Positions 1 through 9,843 of a stretch of DNA of 16,926 bases are shown here, one piece after another (position 1 is the first letter of the stretch; each line of letters opens with the position of its first letter). The notes below the pieces were generated by a model that was not told where the DNA came from, ran no database searches, and worked only from the letters and a program-made list of their open reading frames with translations. The DNA lies in contig CAMBFP010000007.1 of NCBI GenBank assembly GCA_945865745.1, forward strand, positions 1 to 16,926, given 5' to 3'. The translations under genes were made by a program, and so were the position numbers. The stretch comes from Rhizobium sp. Q54 (GTDB lineage Bacteria > Pseudomonadota > Alphaproteobacteria > Rickettsiales > UBA1997).

Positions 1-1
1 T

Positions 2-307
2 AAAATCTCTCAACACCTTGATTCAGAAGGATCTAAGCACCTTATCAACTTAGCCTCAGAAGAATATTTCTCCGTCATAAATCCTAAAAAAATCTCTGCC
101 AAAATCATCAATATCACTTTCAAAGAGAATAAAAATGGCAGCTACAAAATCATCGGAATCTACGCCAAAAAAGCGCGCGGACTGATGGCTAACTTCATCA
201 TCAAAAATAAAATCACCAACCCGCAGGAATTAAAAAAATTCCAAAGCGAGAACTACCGATTTGCAAAAGAGATGTCCGATGAAATGAATTTTGTATTTGT
301 GAGATAG
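2..307 (+). CDS. yaaA: YaaA (DUF328) peroxide-stress protein, 3' part only
   Basis: An open frame runs in from the left edge and ends at TAG 305-307, giving the last 101 residues. The segment around residues 17-33, with NLASEEYFSVINPKK, and the later KKARGLMANFIIKNKI with a following NPQEL and YRF match the C-terminal half of the YaaA/DUF328 family. In E. coli this family lowers free iron and limits oxidative damage during peroxide stress. The start and N-terminal half lie outside the window. It converges on ligA with a 43-bp gap in which I see no hairpin terminator. The family call comes from recalled motif similarity and is fairly secure; the peroxide role in this organism is inferred. Confidence 0.85.
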   Translation, partial: KISQHLDSEGSKHLINLASEEYFSVINPKKISAKIINITFKENKNGSYKIIGIYAKKARGLMANFIIKNKITNPQELKKFQSENYRFAKEMSDEMNFVFVR

Positions 308-350
308 TCACAATCGGTCCTTACCTGCGGAGTGATGAGATTAAAAGAAC

Positions 351-2898
<2,548 letters not shown>

Positions 2899-2938
2899 TG
2901 CCGGATCTTGAAGTTGCTTAACTCAAATAAATTTAGTC

Positions 2939-3085
2939 ATGAAAACTAAACCAATCCTCAAAGAAAAAGAACTCGACCAAGTTTCTGTAGAAGCTCAGCA
3001 AATCCTTAGCCTTCTTGATAAAATCGAAACTCACACCATCGAGCTTAGAAAGAAGTTGATGGAAGAGCTGAGAAAAAGAAATTAA
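2939..3085 (+). CDS. Small charged helical protein, 48 residues, unknown
   Basis: A short ATG frame ends at TAA 3083-3085 and encodes a lysine- and glutamate-rich peptide. It has a probable amphipathic helix, with QILSLLDKIETHTIELRKKL in its centre, that could form a coiled coil. It lies between two minus-strand membrane genes and on the opposite strand, 40 bp from the mnhE start. No clear ribosome-binding site precedes it, but neither do other genes here have one. I do not recognise the family. The codon pattern and composition are compatible with a real gene, but at this length a chance frame is possible. Confidence 0.45.
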   Translation: MKTKPILKEKELDQVSVEAQQILSLLDKIETHTIELRKKLMEELRKRN

Positions 3086-3095
3086 TTCTTTCTCT

Positions 3096-3203
3096 CTGCG
3101 CGTAATCCTTGAATTGTGCAGCAATCCGAGAATCCCAGACAAATATCGAGAGATAAACTATTTGGGAATCCTCGAAGCTTTTCATCTAAAGGATTACGTG
3201 CGG
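3096..3203. other. Large nested hairpin, possible structured RNA or palindromic element
   Basis: The outer arms 3096-3110 and 3189-3203 can form a continuous 15-bp stem (two G-U pairs as RNA) around the core CGTAATCCTT / AAGGATTACG. Inside it, 3127-3137 and 3163-3174 form a second stem with one mismatch and one bulge (AATCCCA against TGGGAATC). There is no T-run after the structure, so it is not a typical intrinsic terminator. It fills the gap between the 48-codon ORF and the 3' end of the NuoK/MnhC-like gene. Confidence 0.6.
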
Positions 3204-3211
3204 TCTTAGAT

Positions 3212-3469
3212 TTATTTTTTGGATTCACTGATATTTTTCACAATTCCAATCCCGATCAGAAGATTAATCGAGAAAATCATGAGAATGCTGACCATCAACA
3301 TTAGCATCTCGTTTAAGTTTTCATTTTTCAGAAAAAGCAGAAGCATTAGCATCACGAAACTGCTGTAGGCGACAGCAAGAGAGAAGATTCTTTTGATATA
3401 ATTCTGAAAAATAAAAAGATTTAAAATCCCCGCCAAACACAGGAAAATCAACATTCCGCAATGGATCAT
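3212..3469 (-). CDS. Small three-helix membrane protein, probably NuoK/MnhC-like
   Basis: The 85-residue product is almost all membrane helix, in three segments (about 6-22, 28-46 and 52-78), with a short charged tail. The layout, with a polar QNYIKR turn after helix 1 and a short NEN loop before helix 3, resembles NuoK and MnhC, the small subunits that pack against the large antiporter subunits. It is shorter than typical MnhC (about 110). Lying upstream of mnhE on the same strand supports an Mrp role. I cannot point to a decisive motif, so this rests on topology and context. An alternative start is the Met at residue 6 (3454). The gene is divergent from the IalB-like gene with only 15-30 bp between starts, so promoters probably lie inside the coding regions. 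Confidence 0.5.
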   Translation of the reverse strand: MIHCGMLIFLCLAGILNLFIFQNYIKRIFSLAVAYSSFVMLMLLLFLKNENLNEMLMLMVSILMIFSINLLIGIGIVKNISESKK

Positions 3470-3484
3470 ATTCGGATCAATTTT

Positions 3485-3997
3485 ATGAAAAAAATTTTAT
3501 TTACACTTTTTCTAACTGCGTTTTGTTTTAACGCTAGAGCAGAAGTAATCGACTTACGTAACGAAGAAAAAATCTTCGGAGATTGGAAGGTTTTTTGCGA
3601 AACCGACGAAATGATGGCAATGTCGCACTGTAAAATTGCGGCGAAATTTTACGATAATGCTTCGGCAATTACAATTCAGCCAATTGCAAAATCTACGAAT
3701 CAATTTTTTACAATCATTCCGCAAGTTCAGATTAGCAGCTTTGTACAAATTCGCGTCGATCAAAATGAACTAATTCTTTCGAAGAATGTTACTGATCGTG
3801 ATTTTGGACTTGTTCCGCTTGACGATGCACAAAAAAATTCTTTGTTCGCGCAAATGAAAAGCGGTGAATTTTTGTTCCTACGTTTTAGCGTGCGCGACTC
3901 TGAAAAAGATATCACTGTGAAGCTAAGCCTTCGCGATTTCAGAAGTGCTCTTAGCTACTTAAACAACCGAACTCAACCTTCAAAAACTAAAAAATAA
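3485..3997 (+). CDS. Secreted IalB-like (invasion-associated locus B family) protein
   Basis: I chose the ATG at 3485 because it begins directly with a signal peptide: MKK, a hydrophobic core, then NARA with likely cleavage after residue 19. An ATG eight codons upstream (3461) would add a polar stretch before it. The mature part (about 151 residues) opens with FGDWKVFC followed 10 residues later by HCKI, so Cys38 and Cys49 could form a disulfide. The 'GDW.v.C' opening and the overall size are typical of the IalB family of periplasmic or outer-membrane-associated proteins, common in Alphaproteobacteria and named from Bartonella invasion. Whether it has any host role here is unknown. Its stop overlaps the gap start by one base (TAATG), implying co-translation, which is an odd partnership. 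Confidence 0.6.
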   Translation: MKKILFTLFLTAFCFNARAEVIDLRNEEKIFGDWKVFCETDEMMAMSHCKIAAKFYDNASAITIQPIAKSTNQFFTIIPQVQISSFVQIRVDQNELILSKNVTDRDFGLVPLDDAQKNSLFAQMKSGEFLFLRFSVRDSEKDITVKLSLRDFRSALSYLNNRTQPSKTKK

Positions 3998-5004
3998 TGA
4001 CTATTCGAATTGCCATTAATGGCCTAGGCAGAATTGGCCGCTGTGTAACTCGTGCGATTTTTGAAGATGCGCGCTACTCAAACATTGAGCTCGTCGCTGT
4101 GAATGGTCCGGCTCCGATCGAGACTCAAGTTCACTTATTAAAATACGACTCGATTCACGGACGCTTTTCCAAATCAGTAGAAGCTGCTGAAGGCTCGCTA
4201 ATAATCGACGGGAAACTGGTAAAGCTTTTTGGCGAACGCGATCCAAAAAAATTACCCTGGGGCGATTTAAAGATTGATGTTGTGCTTGAATGCACCGGAG
4301 CTTTTACGAAATATGACGATGCCGCACAGCACATTATTGCTGGTGCGAAAAAGGTGATTCTCTCGGCGCCAGCGAAAGAAGATTCGGTTCGAACAATAGT
4401 TTTTGGCGTTAATGATGAGATGCTGCAAGAGGATGATAAAGTTATTTCTGTCGGCTCTTGTACCACGAATTGCTTGGCTCCAATCGCTAAAGCTCTGAAT
4501 GATGCAGTTGGAATTGAGAAGGGTTTCATGACCACAATTCATGCTTATACAAACGATCAAAACGTCGTTGATAATTCGCACAAAGATCTGCGTCGTGCTA
4601 GAGCCTGCGCGATGTCGATGATTCCAACTTCAACTGGCGCCGCAAAAGCACTTGGCTTAGTTTTGCCAGAATTAAAGGGAAAGTTAGATGGCGGCGCAGT
4701 ACGCGTACCAACGGCTAACGTCTCCATGGTTGATCTCAACTTCATCGCTAAAAAAGATACAACCAAAGAAGAAATTAACGACGCGATGAGAAAAGCCGCG
4801 ATGGGTAAAATGAAAAACATTCTGCAAATCGTTGAAGAGCCTTTGGTCTCGATTGATTTCAATCACAACAGCTACAGCTCTTGCTTCGACACAACGCAAA
4901 CCAAAGTCATCGGTGGCAACATGGTTAAAGTCGCTTCTTGGTATGACAATGAATGGGGTTTTTCGCAACGCATGCTTGACGTCGCATCAATTATAAAATT
5001 CTAA
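3997..5004 (+). CDS. gap: Glyceraldehyde-3-phosphate dehydrogenase
   Basis: It interconverts glyceraldehyde-3-phosphate and 1,3-bisphosphoglycerate. The 335 residues are full length. The Rossmann motif is at 7-14 (NGLGRIGR), catalytic Cys155 sits in SCTTNCLAP, and His182 is in IHAYTND. The residues that set coenzyme choice are unusual: where NAD-specific enzymes have Asp (Bacillus position 32, in VNDL) there is G37 in AVNGP, and where they have Leu-Pro (187-188) there are N193 and S194 in VVDNSHKD. Loss of the Asp together with the Asn/Ser pair suggests NADP or dual use, as in gluconeogenic GapB-type enzymes. No pgk or fba follows; asd does. The start is fixed by a one-base overlap with the upstream stop. 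Confidence 0.96.
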   Translation: MTIRIAINGLGRIGRCVTRAIFEDARYSNIELVAVNGPAPIETQVHLLKYDSIHGRFSKSVEAAEGSLIIDGKLVKLFGERDPKKLPWGDLKIDVVLECTGAFTKYDDAAQHIIAGAKKVILSAPAKEDSVRTIVFGVNDEMLQEDDKVISVGSCTTNCLAPIAKALNDAVGIEKGFMTTIHAYTNDQNVVDNSHKDLRRARACAMSMIPTSTGAAKALGLVLPELKGKLDGGAVRVPTANVSMVDLNFIAKKDTTKEEINDAMRKAAMGKMKNILQIVEEPLVSIDFNHNSYSSCFDTTQTKVIGGNMVKVASWYDNEWGFSQRMLDVASIIKF

Positions 5005-5007
5005 AAT

Positions 5008-5051
5008 CTTCGATAGGCTCGAGGTGATAAGTCATGCTTAGCCCTTCGAAA
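5008..5051. repeat. Palindromic repeat between gap and asd
   Basis: The short inverted arms 5009-5019 (TTCGATAGGCT) and 5040-5050 (AGCCCTTCGAA) can form an imperfect hairpin just after the gap stop. The left arm and flank (TCTTCGATAGGCTCGAGGTGA) match, in reverse complement, the right side of the element near 13241-13260. The right side (GTCATGCTTAGCCCTTCGAA) resembles the repeat inside ligA. It may also weaken read-through from gap to asd. Confidence 0.6.
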
Positions 5052-5073
5052 AATTAAAACTAAAATTTAAAAT

Positions 5074-6090
5074 ATGTCTCACCGTAAAATCGCCGTTGTT
5101 GGCGCAACTGGAAATGTTGGTCGCGAAATTTTGAATATTTTATGGGAAAGAAAATTTCCTGCTGACGAAGTTGTGGCTCTTGCCTCGCACAATTCGCGCG
5201 GACAGAAAGTTTCTTACGGCAATAAGGAATTAAATGTGCAGGTTTTAGACGAGTATGATTTCACCGGAACGGCAATCGCCCTATTTTCCCCAGGCGGAGC
5301 AATTTCTGCAATACATGCACCAAGAGCTTCTGCGCAAGGCTGCGTGGTTATCGACAACACTTCGCATTTCAGGATGGAAAAGGATGTTCCGCTAGTGATT
5401 CCTGAGGTAAATCCGAAGGCGATCGCTGATTACAAAAAGCGCGGAATCATCGCCAATCCCAACTGTTCAACCATTCAGATGCTTGTCGCTTTGAAGCCTT
5501 TGCACGACATTGCGAAGATTAAACGCATCGTGGTTGCAACTTACCAAGCGGTTTCTGGCGCTGGTAAAGAGGCGATGGATGAGCTTTACGATTCAACGAA
5601 AAAAATTTATTCGAATAGTTTTTCCGAACCAAAAAAATTCAGCAAAAGAATCGCCTTTAATGTCATTCCACAAATTGACAGCTTCATGCCAGATGGGGTG
5701 ACCAAGGAAGAATGGAAAATGAAAGTTGAGACTCAAAAAATTCTCGATCCAAACATTAAAGTTGAAGCTACTTGTGTGCGTGTTCCAGTTTTCAATTGCC
5801 ATTCGGAAGCAATCAACATCGAGTTCGAAAAACCAATCACTGTCGCGCAAGCCAGGGCGGCTTTAGAAAAAGCCGACGGGGTTATTGTGATCGATCGTCC
5901 GCAAGAAATGATTTTCATCACTCCGATTGAAGCTTCGACTAAGGACGCCACTTTTGTTTCGCGAATCAGAAAAGATGAGTCGGTGGCCAATGGCTTGTCG
6001 CTATGGGTTGTCTCTGACAATCTTAGAAAAGGTGCGGCGCTTAATGCAGTTCAGATTGCAGAGGTTTTGGTTAAAAAACATGGGCTCTAG
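5074..6090 (+). CDS. asd: Aspartate-semialdehyde dehydrogenase
   Basis: It reduces aspartyl-phosphate to aspartate semialdehyde with NADPH, the branch point to lysine/diaminopimelate, threonine and methionine. The 338 residues match the family. The N-terminal GATGNVG (10-16) binds NADP, Cys131 in the NPNCSTIQ motif is the nucleophile, Q158 lies in the following YQAVSGAG segment, and R236 and H243 (RVPVFNCHSE) are the substrate and acid/base residues. The gene is 69 bp downstream of gap, with a palindromic repeat in the gap, so it may be co-transcribed or have its own promoter. No Shine-Dalgarno is visible before the ATG. Transcription ends at the hairpin at 6167. Confidence 0.97.
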   Translation: MSHRKIAVVGATGNVGREILNILWERKFPADEVVALASHNSRGQKVSYGNKELNVQVLDEYDFTGTAIALFSPGGAISAIHAPRASAQGCVVIDNTSHFRMEKDVPLVIPEVNPKAIADYKKRGIIANPNCSTIQMLVALKPLHDIAKIKRIVVATYQAVSGAGKEAMDELYDSTKKIYSNSFSEPKKFSKRIAFNVIPQIDSFMPDGVTKEEWKMKVETQKILDPNIKVEATCVRVPVFNCHSEAINIEFEKPITVAQARAALEKADGVIVIDRPQEMIFITPIEASTKDATFVSRIRKDESVANGLSLWVVSDNLRKGAALNAVQIAEVLVKKHGL

Positions 6091-6166
6091 GTGTGATTTA
6101 TTAAAGCCGCCAATCTGTCTTCATGTTTGAAAAAGGTGACATTAATGGTTAAGATGAAGAATAAAA

Positions 6167-6198
6167 AAAGGGCCAGTTCCTTTCGGAGCTGGCCCTTT
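6167..6198. terminator. Strong bidirectional hairpin terminator between asd and the barrel gene
   Basis: The arms 6167-6180 and 6185-6198 form a 14-bp stem with a TTTC loop and one G-U pair (AAAGGGCCAGTTCC / GGAGCTGGCCCTTT). On the minus strand it is followed by a T-run (complement of A6163-A6169), ideal for the outer-membrane protein gene. On the plus strand a weaker T-rich tract (AGAGTTTTTA) follows, so it can also stop asd transcription. Confidence 0.9.
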
Positions 6199-6224
6199 AG
6201 AGTTTTTATAAACTCAGTTTTTGC

Positions 6225-6863
6225 TTAGAATTTGTGAGACAGTCCAAGCTTAATTTCGCTGAAGTTAGCTTTATAAACTCCAGAGTAGTTGTACTCTCCG
6301 TTTGTTCTGGTTTTAGCGCGGAAATTCTGAACTTGATATTCAGTGTTAAATGACAGGTCTTTATTAATATCTATCTTTAAGCCCACGCCATAAAATCCAC
6401 CTCTAGCAACACCATTTTTTATTGATGAACCAGATTGGCTGGTTGGGTAATTTCTAGTTCTGTAAGCAACGCCAGCATAACCAACGGTGACATAAGGTGC
6501 TACATTATCAGTAATATCATAACCGAAATCAGCTTTAACGCCAAAACGATTCTTAACTTCTAACTTTTCATATTGGTTAGTTTCATTTTTGATATTATTT
6601 TGCTCGCCGAAAACTCCACCAGCTACGAAAGCACCATTAAAATTGTAAGCATGTTTATAGTTTACTCCTAAGCCAATATTGCTTTTTCCGTGTTCGGCAG
6701 ATGTTTCGGTTGCACTGACCTGATAATCGTCAGAATATCTTTTATTGTATGAAGCGCTGCCGCTAAGCAAATCAACTCCAGCATAGTTTCCTTCGGTTTT
6801 TGCCAATGCAGAAGTTCCATAAAAAGAAGCTGCAACACAAGTTAGAATCAGTAATTTTTTCAT
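6225..6863 (-). CDS. Outer-membrane beta-barrel protein (Omp25/opacity-like)
   Basis: The product has 212 residues with a clear signal peptide, MKKLLILTCV through ALA, likely cut after residue 21. The mature part (about 191 residues) shows alternating polar and hydrophobic strands rich in Gly, Tyr and Asn (for example YAGVDLLSG, IGLGVNYKHAY, FGVKADFGYDI, YVTVGYAGVAYRTR, GVGLKIDI). It ends in a phenylalanine (LGLSHKF), the usual C-terminal signal for the BAM assembly machinery. The size suits an eight-stranded barrel. It is probably a surface structural or porin-like protein; the exact function and ligand cannot be read. The gene stands alone, with its own upstream gap and a strong terminator. 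Confidence 0.8.
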   Translation of the reverse strand: MKKLLILTCVAASFYGTSALAKTEGNYAGVDLLSGSASYNKRYSDDYQVSATETSAEHGKSNIGLGVNYKHAYNFNGAFVAGGVFGEQNNIKNETNQYEKLEVKNRFGVKADFGYDITDNVAPYVTVGYAGVAYRTRNYPTSQSGSSIKNGVARGGFYGVGLKIDINKDLSFNTEYQVQNFRAKTRTNGEYNYSGVYKANFSEIKLGLSHKF

Positions 6864-6919
6864 GAGTTTAATAATTAATTAATTGACTCGATAATCTAAG
6901 GATTTCGAGAGGCTAACTC

Positions 6920-6947
6920 TTTAAATTACCTTAAATTTTTTAGTCAA
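6920..6947 (-). promoter_or_regulatory. Possible promoter of the outer-membrane protein gene
   Basis: On the minus strand TTGACT (6947-6942) is followed after 16 bases by TTTAAA (6925-6920), about 56 bp before the ATG. The -35 is good and the -10 is poor. The context, a free-standing gene with a 113-bp AT-rich leader, supports a promoter somewhere here. Confidence 0.3.
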
Positions 6948-6976
6948 ATATTTTTTAAACTAGGTTTTTTTTGGGA

Positions 6977-8362
6977 CTAAATAATCTTGGTAATAAAGAG
7001 GCCAGAAAGAATCACTATAGCCGTTAGTAGAGATGTAAGAACAAGACTAGAATCAAAGTCAATATTGCGCGCATAGATAAGATTTTCTTCGCTCACATCT
7101 TCATTCAAACGCGACACGAAATAGTAAAACATTTTGCCTGCAAATATCATCAGCGCCGCTGAATTAATCGCGATAATCGATGCGGAAATCCATAAATGCT
7201 TCTGCCAAATAATTTTGATTAGCTGAAACTTTTCAATCGCGCCAATTGTTGGGATTAATCCGGCCATACTTGCGATGGAGAAGATTAACAATGTAGTGTT
7301 AATCGGCAGTTGGTAAAAGATCCCAATCAAACTTTTGGTGCTAGATTTCGAGAGGTACAAAGTAATATTAGAAACGCAGAAAAAAATTAAAGTGAGAGAG
7401 AGGGAGAAAGAAATTAATCCCAAATAAACCATGCGCGCTTTGAAAGTGGCGAAAAAAATAATCGAAAAAATAACGAAGAATAATTGCTGAAAAAATAAGT
7501 AGAAAAATGAGAGCTTAATTCCACGGCTAAACACCGTTAATATTGAAGCGACAAGGATGTTAAAAAAGAAGATTATCTCCAGCAAAGTGAAGCCATTTCC
7601 AGCTAGAATTTTAGCAGAAAAATCTAAACCAAAGACCAGAATCAGCAGCTTAACAAAAATACAGATGCTGCCAAAACTGTAGGCCAGAAAAAAGAAAACA
7701 TAAGTTATGATTGGCTCAATATTTGGCTTACGAAAAAATATAAAATATGGCACCAGCACAGAGAAAAAAAGACCGAAGAAATAGAGGAAAAGTAAAATCA
7801 TTCCTTTTTCACGAGTGAGATTTTCAACGCTTGATCCTTCCATGAATTTACTAGTTGCGACTAAGGCAAGAAAGAAAAAAAATGATTCGAAATAAAGTAA
7901 AAAAGTGAAAAGGCGCAAGAAGCCAACTTCGGTGTGACGTAAAAATCTTACCGCGAAAAGCTGAGTACCGAGAATTAGGCAGCTGTAGAAAAAAAATATG
8001 AGCAGTAAGTTTTTGACAAGAAAAATTGCGGTCAAGATGGCTACGACGAAGCCAACAAATATTTTTAATTCTTGTGATCTTTTTTCCGAATTTAGCTGCC
8101 AAAATCGCTGTGAATAAAAAGCAAAAACCAGCCACAAAAAGCCAACAAGAAATAGAAAAATTAAAGTGGTTTTGTCTAAGTGAAATCCGACAAATGCTCC
8201 GTGATTTTCTACTTGTCGGTAAACCCCAAGCAAATTAGCAAAAAAAATAATCGGCAAAAAGGAATCGAATAATCTTAAGAAAAAATTCTGCCTCTTAAGA
8301 CTAGATAATACACAGCCAAGCAGTGGTATCGCCACAAGAATTAGCGGTAAGAATTTCATCAT
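6977..8362 (-). CDS. Degenerate MnhD/NuoN-like antiporter subunit
   Basis: A 461-residue polytopic membrane protein with about 13-14 helices, resembling the large proton-conducting subunits MnhD, NuoM and NuoN. I chose ATG 8362 because it overlaps the upstream mnhD stop as ATGA, the usual coupling signal; an upstream frame to 8434 would add 24 residues without membrane character. The family's two ion-path residues appear to be lost. The helix matching NLFxxFxxFE reads NLLLIFFFYSC, with S127 where Glu should be, and no Lys precedes VPYFIFF (201-210). A Lys in the following helix (FVKLL, K238) remains. It may be a structural partner of MnhD rather than a channel. The paralogy is an inference from topology and position; overall similarity is weak. 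Confidence 0.65.
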   Translation of the reverse strand: MMKFLPLILVAIPLLGCVLSSLKRQNFFLRLFDSFLPIIFFANLLGVYRQVENHGAFVGFHLDKTTLIFLFLVGFLWLVFAFYSQRFWQLNSEKRSQELKIFVGFVVAILTAIFLVKNLLLIFFFYSCLILGTQLFAVRFLRHTEVGFLRLFTFLLYFESFFFFLALVATSKFMEGSSVENLTREKGMILLFLYFFGLFFSVLVPYFIFFRKPNIEPIITYVFFFLAYSFGSICIFVKLLILVFGLDFSAKILAGNGFTLLEIIFFFNILVASILTVFSRGIKLSFFYLFFQQLFFVIFSIIFFATFKARMVYLGLISFSLSLTLIFFCVSNITLYLSKSSTKSLIGIFYQLPINTTLLIFSIASMAGLIPTIGAIEKFQLIKIIWQKHLWISASIIAINSAALMIFAGKMFYYFVSRLNEDVSEENLIYARNIDFDSSLVLTSLLTAIVILSGLFITKII

Positions 8363-9843
8363 ATTGAGAGTAAGTAATAGGCGAAATTTGTGGAGAGTCG
8401 CTCGGCAAATGCGACAAAAAATACCACGAAGCAAATCGCTAAAATTAGCAACCAGAGTGAGATTAGATAAGATTGATAGGTTTCTAATTTAACCGTTGTT
8501 GGCACGTCAGTTCCTTTGACAAAAATCGCATCGATGAAACGCGTAGCCAAATCTGCGTAAGCAAAATTTGCAACAATCAACGCGATTAACAAAGATGATT
8601 CAAAGCCCGGATTTAATGTGGCATAAGCCATGTTCCAGTTAGCAAAAAATAGTGGAGTAAGTGGAAAGGCGGCAGCTAAAAGAATTAGCAGTTTTAGCGG
8701 CAAAACTAGCAGCAGATGATCCTGTTTAATTAAAGAAATTTTAATGAGCGATGCGCTGCCGAAGCGACGTTTTAAAAAAGTAGCAAAGACGAAAAAAAAC
8801 AGATTAACCAGATTAAAATTCAGCATGTAAAAGAAGACTGCCTTAAGTGCATCTAAGCTGTGCAGACCTATCGCAGCAAAAATAAAACCCAAATTAATCA
8901 GGCAAAGATGGATGCAAATCGATTGCAAATGCTTTTGTTGGTAAACACCAATAGCACTAAAAATGATTAGTAAAATTGCAAAAATAACTAGTGGGTAATC
9001 GAGGCCAAGAGTGGTGAAGAGAAAAGTTTTTCCGAAGAAAAAATAAACGAATTTTAATGTTAAAAAAATTCCCACAGAACTTTTTATAAACATTGATTCA
9101 GCAATCAAAAAGTTGGTGACAAGATTATTATTTTTGATCTTCGCAAAAAAGAGCCAGAAGGGAAAAAATTTAATCAGAAATGCCGTGGCTAGAAATAATA
9201 AAATAGTTAGAGAAATCACTGAATCACAACTCGCAAACATGTTAATATCAGCAGAAATTTGATCAAAATTTATTTTCTTAAACAGCAAGTGCACCATCAA
9301 GAAACAAAATAAAAGCAGCAAAGAGGCTGTAGAATTTAGACAAAAATCGCGGAAGGAAATTTTTAGCAATTCGCCATCGCGTGACAAGGTTGAAATGGCA
9401 AAAAATGTGAAAGCGTAAATCTCTAAAAAAACGAAGAGATTGAAGAGGTTGTTGGTAAGTAAAATATTAATCAGCGCAAAGAGATTCAGCAGAAAAACTG
9501 AGTAAAAGATCTTGGCATTTTTTTCGGTTAAAAATTTTTCAACATCAAAGCGGTAGAAAAATAAAACGACGATCTTGGCAAAAATGAGGAGGAGGAGAAA
9601 AAAATATCCAAGCACGTCCAAGCTGAACTCAAGACCAAGCGACAGAAGAGAAAGATGAAAATCGTTACTGATTTTTTTCTGAGTCAAAATTTGCGGATAA
9701 AGACTTACGACTAACAAAAAAGCAGCAATGCAACAAGCAAAAGTAAACCAAAAATAATTTTTTTTCAGCGGAACGGTCTGGCAAAAAATCGCAGCAATTA
9801 GCGGTAAAAAAATCAGGATATAGACGCTACTTAATGCCGTCAT
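8359..9843 (-). CDS. mnhD: Mrp Na+/H+ antiporter subunit D
   Basis: A 494-residue, roughly 14-helix protein of the proton-conducting subunit family shared by Mrp antiporters and complex I. The hallmark NNLFNLFVFLEIY (131-143) carries the conserved helix-5 Glu (E141). A helix-7 Lys is probably K225 in FLIKFFPFW, and K254 lies in the next helix (MFIKSSVG). It would move protons in exchange for Na+ in the inner membrane. The ATG abuts the stop of the fadB-like gene (TAG then ATG with no spacer), so the two are almost certainly translated from one message. Downstream it is coupled by ATGA to a degenerate paralogue. Subunits A, B, F and G are not in the window. Confidence 0.85.
   Translation of the reverse strand: MTALSSVYILIFLPLIAAIFCQTVPLKKNYFWFTFACCIAAFLLVVSLYPQILTQKKISNDFHLSLLSLGLEFSLDVLGYFFLLLLIFAKIVVLFFYRFDVEKFLTEKNAKIFYSVFLLNLFALINILLTNNLFNLFVFLEIYAFTFFAISTLSRDGELLKISFRDFCLNSTASLLLLFCFLMVHLLFKKINFDQISADINMFASCDSVISLTILLFLATAFLIKFFPFWLFFAKIKNNNLVTNFLIAESMFIKSSVGIFLTLKFVYFFFGKTFLFTTLGLDYPLVIFAILLIIFSAIGVYQQKHLQSICIHLCLINLGFIFAAIGLHSLDALKAVFFYMLNFNLVNLFFFVFATFLKRRFGSASLIKISLIKQDHLLLVLPLKLLILLAAAFPLTPLFFANWNMAYATLNPGFESSLLIALIVANFAYADLATRFIDAIFVKGTDVPTTVKLETYQSYLISLWLLILAICFVVFFVAFAERLSTNFAYYLLSI

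Noticed and set aside
6146..6229. Plus-strand ATG frame of 27 codons
   Set aside because: It runs through the terminator hairpin, so it is almost certainly chance.
8363..8434. Longer N-terminus for the degenerate MnhD-like protein
   Set aside because: It would overlap mnhD by 76 bp with non-membrane sequence; the ATGA overlap at 8362 is a better start.
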